From NCBI GenBank assembly GCA_947258875.1, contig CAMYKB010000002.1:60647-124646 (forward strand): a stretch of 64,000 nucleotides of DNA, written 5' to 3'. Source of the stretch: an uncultured Gammaproteobacteria bacterium (GTDB lineage: Bacteria; Pseudomonadota; Gammaproteobacteria; CAMYKB01). Both the position numbers and the translations under genes were made by a program. Positions 58,334-64,000 of the stretch are shown one piece after another (the first letter of the stretch is position 1; the number at the start of each line of letters is the position of its first letter). Below the pieces are notes generated by a model. The model did no database searches. It was not told the origin of the DNA and was given only the letters and a program-made list of their open reading frames with translations.

Positions 58334-59460
58334 GTAAGAGTGATTGCCACCCGGAAACTAAAGCCTTGCATTATCGTATTGATAATGCTGAGACGCGTCC
58401 GCTAGCAACGCCTATCTACCAAAATAGTGCATTTACTGCAGATTCTCCCTATTTTTATACCAGAAAAAGTAATCCTAATAGTGTTGAACTCGAATGCGCA
58501 CTAGGGATATTGGAAAATGCGGCCAATGTCATTACTACCACTACCGGGATGGCAGCAATCGCATTGATATTACAACAACTACGCCCCGGCGATCATCTCG
58601 TCGTCAATAAATACATTTATGGCTGTAGTTACAGATTATTCCAGCGTTACGCTCATCAATTCAATATTACATTGACCATCCTTGATTTGACTGAGCAAGA
58701 GGATAGGGCATCGATTCCCGGCGATGTCTCCATGGTCCTGTTTGAAACCCCCACCAACCCATTTCTGAAGACTATCCCGATCAGGGAGGTTGTTGACATT
58801 ACCAGAGATAGAAATCCAGCTGCATTGGTCGTTGTTGATAATACCTGGGCAACTGCTATTCATCAGAATCCGTTAGATCTGGGAGCGCATGTGTCGTTAG
58901 TGAGTGCCACGAAATACATTTCTGGTCATAGCGATGTTATGGGTGGGGCGCTAGCTGTTAATGATGACAAGCTGGCCGATGCGTTGAGAGAGGCGCGTTT
59001 CTATTCCGGGGCAATTATGGACCCCAATAGCGCCTGGTTACTACGGCGCAGCTTACATACTTTTCCACTGAGGATGCGGGAGCATGTGCGGACGACAAAA
59101 ATAATATCTGATTACCTGTTGTCCCGTTCGGAAATTGAAAGGGTTTACATATCTGAGACCGACAAGGATCAACTTCGTGCTTATGGCGGAATTATTTTCT
59201 TTGAGTTCAAGCCCGATCTAGAAAATGCATATGCCGCGTTTATGGAGTCACTGCGCTTGTTTGATACTGGAACCGGTATGGCTTGCGTAAGTTCCATGAT
59301 TGCGCAACCCTGGTCAGGAAGTCACGCCTCGCTTAGTGATGAAGAAAAAATCGATATGGGGATATCGCGAAGTCTTGTTAGATTGTGTTTTGGTCTCGAG
59401 GAGCCTAATGACCTGATCAATGATTTGAGTAATGCTTTTAACGCTCTGAAGTATGAATAA
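58330..59460 (+). CDS. Cystathionine synthase/lyase-family PLP enzyme
   Basis: A 376-residue PLP enzyme of the Cys/Met metabolism family (cystathionine gamma-synthase, cystathionine lyases, methionine gamma-lyase). The PLP lysine is Lys195 in SATKYISGHSD and Asp170 (VVDNTW) contacts the pyridine ring. TTTTGMAAIALIL, ETPTNP and the C-terminal substrate region (RLCFGLEEPNDL) are present, but the latter differs from standard MetB and MetC. The N-terminus matches the YTRKSNPNS region that binds the phosphate of the neighbouring subunit. It overlaps genes on both sides. Whether it makes or breaks a C-S bond is unresolved; released 2-oxoacids could feed the IorAB-like enzyme, which is inference. 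Confidence 0.85.
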   Translation: MSKSDCHPETKALHYRIDNAETRPLATPIYQNSAFTADSPYFYTRKSNPNSVELECALGILENAANVITTTTGMAAIALILQQLRPGDHLVVNKYIYGCSYRLFQRYAHQFNITLTILDLTEQEDRASIPGDVSMVLFETPTNPFLKTIPIREVVDITRDRNPAALVVVDNTWATAIHQNPLDLGAHVSLVSATKYISGHSDVMGGALAVNDDKLADALREARFYSGAIMDPNSAWLLRRSLHTFPLRMREHVRTTKIISDYLLSRSEIERVYISETDKDQLRAYGGIIFFEFKPDLENAYAAFMESLRLFDTGTGMACVSSMIAQPWSGSHASLSDEEKIDMGISRSLVRLCFGLEEPNDLINDLSNAFNALKYE

Positions 59461-60250
59461 TTTATCCCATAGTAAATTCCCATGGCCGCTGATGATTTTT
59501 CCATTTCTGGAATTGATTTTCTTTGTCGGCAGTGCCCTGATGTTGAATTATTCAATCATTATTTCTGCGTTCCTGTTATTAATATCAGGTGTGTGGCTGA
59601 GTTTCAGCGTGCATATCTTTTTTCATGAATGTGTCCACAGAAACGAGCGATATTCGTCATTATTCAACTGGGTTGCTACCATACTCATGGGGCTGCCTTT
59701 CGATGGGTATCGTATTCATCACTTCAATCATCATCGTTATGAGAATGGTTCGTGTGATTTTTCAACAACCTGGAAATGGCAGGGAAGCAATAAGATACCC
59801 CGTCCTTTGCTGTCATACGCGTTGGGCTGGCCCAGGCAACTTATAGCGGGTATGGGATGTGAAAACCCTTTTGGTGGTAGCCGGTCGGACGCAGAACGGA
59901 TAAAGCAGCGCATCCCCGCACAAAAAAAAGCATTACTTTTTAGTATTATCGTTCTCGCTGTTCTCAGTTGGAAAATATTGCTGTTATATCTTGCACTTAT
60001 CTATCTTGGTTGGGCATTGAGCTCAGTGCATAATTATGGTCAACACCCTCCAATTGAAGGCAACCTGATTACTACATTTACAAACGAGCTCTACAATAAA
60101 ATATTTTTTAATAACGGGCTTCATTGGGAGCACCATCATGCACCATCCTTGCGATGGAATGAGTTGCTACCTGAAGCAAATAGCTATCGAATTCAGCATT
60201 CGCATCTCATTAGTCCATTAGTTCGGGAGGGATATAATGGTAGACAATAA
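59453..60250 (+). CDS. Membrane fatty-acid desaturase
   Basis: A 265-residue integral membrane diiron enzyme of the fatty-acid desaturase family. Three histidine boxes are visible: HECVH (residues 58-62), HHFNHH (89-94) and HWEHHH (224-229), with an additional HNYGQH at 193-198. Hydrophobic segments flank these at about 12-30, 35-52 and 163-190. The fold supports oxygen-dependent desaturation or hydroxylation of an acyl chain at the cytoplasmic face of the inner membrane. It starts 8 bp inside the PLP-enzyme gene, and its own stop is followed, 14 bp overlapping, by a small membrane protein. The electron donor is unknown. Confidence 0.88.
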   Translation: MNNLSHSKFPWPLMIFPFLELIFFVGSALMLNYSIIISAFLLLISGVWLSFSVHIFFHECVHRNERYSSLFNWVATILMGLPFDGYRIHHFNHHRYENGSCDFSTTWKWQGSNKIPRPLLSYALGWPRQLIAGMGCENPFGGSRSDAERIKQRIPAQKKALLFSIIVLAVLSWKILLLYLALIYLGWALSSVHNYGQHPPIEGNLITTFTNELYNKIFFNNGLHWEHHHAPSLRWNELLPEANSYRIQHSHLISPLVREGYNGRQ

Positions 60251-60389
60251 TAAAACTACTGGCGACGACCAGCAACCTGAGGGTAATGCATTTACTGGTT
60301 GCGCAATAGTCATGTTAAAACTGCTTGCGGTGTTTGCAGGCATCATATTTTTGCTTTTCCTTGCCTTTTTTGTGAGTTGTTTGCTCTAG
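60237..60389 (+). CDS. Small single-span membrane protein (50 residues)
   Basis: A short ORF of 50 codons from ATG 60237 to TAG 60387-60389, overlapping the desaturase end by 14 bp. The first 20 residues are hydrophilic (MVDNNKTTGDDQQPEGNAFT), followed by one hydrophobic segment rich in Phe and Leu (LLAVFAGIIFLLFLAFFVSC). A strong GGGAGG at 60225-60230 lies six bases upstream of ATG, which supports translation. I know no family. It may assist or regulate the neighbouring membrane enzymes. Confidence 0.6.
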   Translation: MVDNNKTTGDDQQPEGNAFTGCAIVMLKLLAVFAGIIFLLFLAFFVSCLL

Positions 60390-60407
60390 GTTATTGATGG
60401 TTGCGTG

Positions 60408-61151
60408 ATGCAAGAAATGCTGCAACATCATCATGATATTATCTCTGCTGGCAGCAGAGTGGGTTATCAGCTGTGTGTGATCATTGCTGCGTTAACCGGT
60501 GGTTGGTTGATACGCAAAGATGCCGCTGCATGGGATCTGCCTGATTATCGGCGCTGGAGTATTATGGTGGCCGCACTCATCGGGTCACTTATTGGCTGCG
60601 CTATCCCTGCTTATTTTGCGGGAGGTTTTGTAGGAGGGGTTGCGTGGACCACGCCCATAATGCCAAAAACAGTCATGGGCGGCTTGCTAATGTCATTCTT
60701 AATAGTGGCCGCGTTCAAAATGATAACCTCTAATCGCGCCGATACCAGTGATGCCTTTGCGCGCGGCGCGATTGCTATTATGGCGATAGGCCGTATCGGC
60801 TGTATTCTGCAACATTGCTGCTACGGTAAACACGTGGCGTGGGGGTTTGATTTTGGCGATGGCATTACTCGAGTGCCGGTACAATATATTGAGGCTGCTG
60901 GATTGTTTGTGATTTTTTATATGATACAACATATGCACCTGAGGAACCTGTTTCCCGGGCGCAGGCTCTTCATCGTTTTCGCGCTCTATGGGCTGATGCG
61001 TTTTGTGCTGGAATTCTGGCGTGAAACGATAGCGAGCGAGTTTGCAGGAATCGGGTTTTATCAGTGGCTGGCTCTGTTGATCGCTCTGGTTGGTATTACG
61101 CAAATTATGAAAAGAACACGACAGCGAACGGTGTTGTTGCCGGCGCAATAA
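60408..61151 (+). CDS. Divergent Lgt-family protein (prolipoprotein diacylglyceryl transferase-like)
   Basis: A 247-residue polytopic membrane protein resembling Lgt (PF01790). The signature GRIGCILQHCCYGK (residues 128-141) aligns with GRLGNFINGELWGR of E. coli Lgt: Arg143 and Gly154 are kept (here Arg129 and Gly140), but Asn146 and Glu151, both important for Lgt activity, are Cys here. The C-terminal YGLMRFVLEFWRE keeps Arg198 and Glu202, equivalent to E. coli Arg239 and Glu243. The motif resembles the Cys-Cys-Tyr-Gly version seen in distant Lgt relatives. It may transfer a lipid group to an unusual acceptor. GTG 60405 precedes ATG 60408. Confidence 0.78.
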   Translation: MQEMLQHHHDIISAGSRVGYQLCVIIAALTGGWLIRKDAAAWDLPDYRRWSIMVAALIGSLIGCAIPAYFAGGFVGGVAWTTPIMPKTVMGGLLMSFLIVAAFKMITSNRADTSDAFARGAIAIMAIGRIGCILQHCCYGKHVAWGFDFGDGITRVPVQYIEAAGLFVIFYMIQHMHLRNLFPGRRLFIVFALYGLMRFVLEFWRETIASEFAGIGFYQWLALLIALVGITQIMKRTRQRTVLLPAQ

Positions 61152-61157
61152 TTGATC

Positions 61158-62306
61158 ATGATAAAATATCAACAGCAAGCTCTCGCGCATGATCTGAAAA
61201 ATAGGCGAATTCTATGCAGTAGTGTTTCTGACTTTAATAGTAAGGTGGTTGATTCGTTGTCGATTCCATCACGTGATGACTGGAGTGTACAGCTTGGTGG
61301 TGCATTGCTATTTGATAAAGCGGGACTTCTGGCTATAGCTAAAGCAATTAAACATTATTCCGGAACAGCCTCGAAACTTAAATTCAGGCTCAGCGTTTCT
61401 AATGAAGCGCGACGTGATTATTATAGTCATAACGAATTTTTAGAGAATGGTTGCATTTCTCTCCCAGTCGAGGCGGCTTGTAATAGTCGCATAAATGATA
61501 CCAAAACAGATACGCTCGTAATCACGCTGCCTGAAATCGCCACAGACATACCCTATCCGAGTTCATTATCAGCGTCGGACATTAATCGCACGCCTCTGGC
61601 TTTACTCATGCCTTATAGCTGTGACCATGATGTGCTGTTTGCAAATCAGATAGCAATCTTTTCTAACATTGCTGCATTGGTCAAACGTTCGCCACGGAGT
61701 TGGTTGCGTGCGTTGTTTTCACGTCACCCCAAGACATTACGCAAGCGTATACCACTATGCTGGAATCGTATTCATCCCGATGCCGATGTGCACCCCACAG
61801 CGACGGTTGAAGGCAGTGTGGTCGGTTCCGGTAGCCGCATCGGCGCGTATTGTGTGGTCAGGTATAGTGTTATTGGCCAGCAGGTATATCTGCACGATGG
61901 TGCAAAAGTCGAATATTCCGTTGTTGATGATCAGTCATGGCTAATGCATGATCTGGTGTTGTATCGTAGCCTGGTGGAGACAAATGTGTTTCTGATACAT
62001 GGTCCCTATCAATTTTCGTATTTTCAACATGAGAGCGCAGCATTCGCAACTATCATGATGGATTACCGCCCGGATGCACACAGTATACGTATCGGTGCAC
62101 CAGAAGGAGTGAAGGAATATCAAGGGCGGTTCCTGGGTGCATTACTCAAGGAGCGATCAAAGGTGTTGGGCGGCGTGCTTACCGCGCCTGGTCTTACGGT
62201 TCCTGAGGGCAGGGAGATAAGCGCAAAACCAGAGGATATCGTGCGTGCGAGAGATCTGATTGACGCGGCTGAACGAAAACACAGTAAAGTATCGGGTTCT
62301 CTTTAA
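61158..62306 (+). CDS. Left-handed beta-helix protein of unknown function
   Basis: A 382-residue protein. The N-terminal 205 residues carry a nucleotidyltransferase-like look (YSGTASKLKFRLS, ISLPVEAACNSRIN) but no motif I can assign. The C-terminal part, residues about 210-330, has hexapeptide repeats (HPTATVEGSVVGSGSRIGAYCVVRYSVIG) that build a left-handed beta helix as in acyltransferases and sugar nucleotidyltransferases, followed by an unfamiliar C-terminal region. TTG 61152 is in frame, but ATG 61158 is chosen. It is the last gene of the operon and is followed by a hairpin. A role as acyl- or sugar-transferase would fit the neighbours but is inference. Confidence 0.65.
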   Translation: MIKYQQQALAHDLKNRRILCSSVSDFNSKVVDSLSIPSRDDWSVQLGGALLFDKAGLLAIAKAIKHYSGTASKLKFRLSVSNEARRDYYSHNEFLENGCISLPVEAACNSRINDTKTDTLVITLPEIATDIPYPSSLSASDINRTPLALLMPYSCDHDVLFANQIAIFSNIAALVKRSPRSWLRALFSRHPKTLRKRIPLCWNRIHPDADVHPTATVEGSVVGSGSRIGAYCVVRYSVIGQQVYLHDGAKVEYSVVDDQSWLMHDLVLYRSLVETNVFLIHGPYQFSYFQHESAAFATIMMDYRPDAHSIRIGAPEGVKEYQGRFLGALLKERSKVLGGVLTAPGLTVPEGREISAKPEDIVRARDLIDAAERKHSKVSGSL

Positions 62307-62404
62307 GTTGAACGCTGGCTAGCTGTGTCCGTAGCAGCACAGCAAACAATCATGCAATACTGGTCAGTAAGTATCAAATATTATTTATCGATCTCGATAA
62401 CCTG

Positions 62405-62454
62405 GGGTCAGAGAACACTCCTTTCTAATATTTGTTAAGAGTGCTCTCCGACCC
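62405..62454. repeat. Large hairpin, REP/RAYT-like remnant, possible terminator
   Basis: Left arm GGGTCAGAGAACACTC (62405-62420) pairs with right arm GAGTGCTCTCCGACCC (62439-62454), with two positions as G-T pairs. The CTGGGGTCAGAG start resembles ends of palindromes associated with REP-associated tyrosine transposases; no transposase gene is here. It is followed by CTTTT and could also end the operon transcript. The remaining gap (62307-62494) holds nothing else that I recognise. Confidence 0.5.
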
Positions 62455-62494
62455 GCTTTTATCGGTGTTACGCCCTGGGTTTGACTGATTAATA

Positions 62495-62929
62495 TTATTG
62501 CGTACCTATATACTTGGTTTTCTTTATTTCTTCTTTACCTACCCCAGTATCAACGAGAACAGGTTTTACGTGACCAGCAAAAAATCCCATTTTCATTTCC
62601 AGGCGTACATACTTCTCATCACCAGCGTCTAAATTAAAAGACAAGCTTCGTTTTGCTTCAGTTGATGCAGATATCTCATATTGTCCTGCTGGGCGGTCAA
62701 CATAAAAGAAACCCTGCGGTTGTGCCTTGCCAATGATCTCTCCATTGAGACGAATACTCGGTTGAACAGCAGCTCCTAACGCCGTGGTGCGGTACAAATA
62801 AATCCGTCCATTATCCGATGTAGCAGATTTTATGCTACTAGCATACTCATTATAGGTTGGCCCGGATGCGCAGCCAGTCAACGCTAGAATAAAAAGGCTA
62901 AAGACTACTAAATAGCTTCTAGATTTCAT
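62495..62929 (-). CDS. DUF2846 lipoprotein
   Basis: A 144-residue predicted lipoprotein with lipobox LTGC (Cys20) and a DUF2846 domain: NGRIYLYRTTALGAAVQPSIRLNGEIIGKAQPQGFFYVDRPAGQYEIS. The domain is a beta-sandwich, probably in the periplasm or outer membrane, of unknown function. It is downstream of the SH3-like gene on the same strand. Before a 38-bp duplication, that gene would have overlapped the first codons of this one. The region is much richer in A+T than the core genome, suggesting recent acquisition. Confidence 0.82.
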   Translation of the reverse strand: MKSRSYLVVFSLFILALTGCASGPTYNEYASSIKSATSDNGRIYLYRTTALGAAVQPSIRLNGEIIGKAQPQGFFYVDRPAGQYEISASTEAKRSLSFNLDAGDEKYVRLEMKMGFFAGHVKPVLVDTGVGKEEIKKTKYIGTQ

Positions 62930-62996
62930 TTTGCCTCTCCTTTTTGGTCAGTTTAATATTTACTGGTTCAGATTTTACAAATGTTTTTTCTATTGG

Positions 62997-63072
62997 TAAG
63001 TAATAACCAACTACATTATCATTTTTAATAACTATAAGTAATAACCAACTACATTATCATTTTTAATAACTA
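62997..63072. repeat. Perfect 38-bp tandem duplication
   Basis: Two identical 38-bp copies run 62997-63034 and 63035-63072, beginning TAAGTAATAACC. The unit length is not a multiple of three, so in the minus-strand gene at 63032 it places a TAG stop right after the first copy read. Removing one copy restores the original frame through PIEKTFVKSEP to a stop at 62919-62921. Confidence 0.9.
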
Positions 63073-63379
63073 TGAATCCTTCGTGTACATTGAAGCTATT
63101 CACTATTACGACTTGATCTTTGGTTCTGTATACGATTCCTTCATCTAACTCGCCTACAATTAACCAAGACGTTCCGGCTTTTAATGTAGTGGCTGCAGCA
63201 TTTGGTGCTTTGATAGTGACATTTTCCTCTAGAACGTATTTAGGAGATGTGTCTTTAGATGGTATTAAACTCGATTTTAGTTGAACCTGCTGTGCGGCGC
63301 AGGAAAATAAAAATACAACTAACCACAAAACATGAATTTTATTTTTTAAGAATAACAATTTCTTAACCTCCAAATACAT
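63032..63379 (-). CDS. Secreted SH3-like protein, truncated by a tandem duplication
   Basis: A 115-residue protein with a signal peptide (IHVLWLVVFLFSCAAQQVQ; a possible lipobox FSC) and a beta-rich domain resembling bacterial SH3 (VTIKAPNAAATTLKAGTSWLIVGELDEGIVYRTKDQVVIV). The end GFIVIKNDNVVGYYL is followed by TAG created by a 38-bp duplication. Without the duplicate, the reading frame runs 25 residues further (PIEKTFVKSEPVNIKLTKKERQNEI) to a stop inside the DUF2846 start, giving a 140-residue ancestral protein. The shortened product may still fold, since the loss is at the C-terminus. Confidence 0.65.
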   Translation of the reverse strand: MYLEVKKLLFLKNKIHVLWLVVFLFSCAAQQVQLKSSLIPSKDTSPKYVLEENVTIKAPNAAATTLKAGTSWLIVGELDEGIVYRTKDQVVIVNSFNVHEGFIVIKNDNVVGYYL

Positions 63380-63448
63380 TCAAGAATGAATTGCTAACAT
63401 TACGCATAAAGTATGAAAAGTGATCGGATATCTCTTCACGAGCACCAA

Positions 63449-63811
63449 CTACTGTGTTTCCGCCGGTTGTTGAGTCGTTTTGTTAAGGGACCGTTTTATA
63501 ATAACTCCCAGTAATAGTACGCAAACAAGCGTAATTATAGTAACTGGTATATTGCCTTCCATTGCGAGTACGGCGGCAGATATTAAGAATGTGATTACAA
63601 CAAGTGAGGCCCCGATAATTCTGGATTTGGGCATTACTAATAAAATACCGCCGAGTAATTGAGCAGCGCCATATGCAATTAAAATTGGCTTGGTAAACCC
63701 ATATTTACCAAAAAATTCCACATCTTGCTGCATGAGTATGATTTTTGTGATTCCGGAAGAGATTGCTAACAATGCTAGAATAACTAAAATAACATTAAAA
63801 AATATTTTCAT
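63449..63811 (-). CDS. DoxX-like small membrane protein
   Basis: A 120-residue protein with four hydrophobic segments (residues about 3-22, 43-60, 68-84, 92-108). The GITKI, YGAAQLLGGILLVMPKSRIIGA pattern matches the DoxX-like superfamily of four-helix membrane proteins. Function is unknown. A probable start is ATG 63811 with a GGAGAC eight bases upstream. It lies in the A+T-rich end of the window, in the same direction as the SH3-like and DUF2846 genes. Confidence 0.7.
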   Translation of the reverse strand: MKIFFNVILVILALLAISSGITKIILMQQDVEFFGKYGFTKPILIAYGAAQLLGGILLVMPKSRIIGASLVVITFLISAAVLAMEGNIPVTIITLVCVLLLGVIIKRSLNKTTQQPAETQ

Positions 63812-63843
63812 ATTGTCTCCGTATTATAGCGGTTATACGGCAT

Positions 63844-63990
63844 TTATAATTTAACCCCATAATGATTTAGAGAGGTGGCCATGAACCAATAAGAGCCGAT
63901 AGTAATTCCAATGCTGATGTAAAAACGTATCCCTTTCTTTAATAGAAGTGGTGATGTAATGAACAAAGCCAAGGTCAGAGATGGTAACAA
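63844..63990 (-). other. Possible fragment of a membrane-protein gene at the window edge
   Basis: From TTG 63990 to TAA 63844-63846 the minus strand encodes 48 residues of strongly hydrophobic character (LPSLTLALFITSPLLLKKG, then FYISIGITIGSYWFMATSLNH). This looks like two transmembrane helices of a larger protein, but a TAG at 63991-63993 closes the frame on the right. It may be a remnant, an independent small gene, or a gene with a stop mutation whose 5-prime part lies beyond the window. A second frame is open off the edge but looks less protein-like. The remaining bases of the last 150 bp hold nothing I recognise. Confidence 0.3.
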
Positions 63991-64000
63991 CTAAAGCCGC

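Overview
The window is a gammaproteobacterial chromosome segment of moderate G+C. Most of it is conserved housekeeping sequence in arrangements typical of Gammaproteobacteria: rnhB-dnaE-accA-tilS, pyrG-kdsA-eno-ftsB-ispD-ispF, surE-pcm-yqaA-nlpD-rpoS and ftsK-lolA-rarA. KDO synthesis (kdsA), the LolA lipoprotein carrier, RpoS and a PBP1b-type synthase all indicate a Gram-negative cell. I cannot name the genus. No rRNA, tRNA, CRISPR array, intact transposase or prophage gene was seen.

Layout. At 0.07-2.1 kb a leftward oxidoreductase/aminotransferase pair resembles GnnA/GnnB, which make the 2,3-diamino sugar of some lipid A molecules. It is divergent from rnhB-dnaE-accA-tilS (2.3-8.9 kb). A lipoprotein M13 peptidase and a small membrane protein (9-11.3 kb) precede the pyrG-to-ispF block (11.5-17 kb). 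A secreted DUF255 protein is followed by a three-gene module with a TolQ/ExbB-like and an ExbD/TolR-like membrane protein (17-20.8 kb). Cell-wall, repair and tRNA-modification genes follow (20.8-29.8 kb), with a decayed DUF4124-glutaredoxin pseudogene at 27.2 kb. Then come stress and stationary-phase genes (29.9-34.2 kb) and threonine/alanine synthesis (34.4-38.4 kb). The 38.5-46.4 kb stretch holds a thioredoxin-HEAT protein, a GAF histidine kinase, aat, a pair of paralogous membrane-linked large GTPases and a FemAB/GNAT-like protein. A MITE-like palindromic element sits next to trxB, and ald, ftsK, lolA and rarA follow. RarA appears to start at a non-standard ATT codon.

The most unusual part is 53.5-62.3 kb. 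Nine same-strand genes run with overlapping or nearly abutting ends: a diiron-type PF10118 protein, a two-subunit indolepyruvate:ferredoxin oxidoreductase-like enzyme, an AmmeMemoRadiSam-type radical SAM enzyme with a C-terminal extension, a cystathionine-synthase-like PLP enzyme, a membrane fatty-acid desaturase, a 50-residue membrane protein, a divergent Lgt homologue and a left-handed beta-helix protein. A promoter-like sequence overlapped by a near-perfect palindrome lies upstream. I know no described pathway with this gene set. A role in making a modified lipid or fatty-acyl metabolite is my inference.

The right end (62.3-64 kb) is visibly A+T-rich and holds small secreted or membrane proteins. 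One of them has been shortened by a 38-bp tandem duplication.
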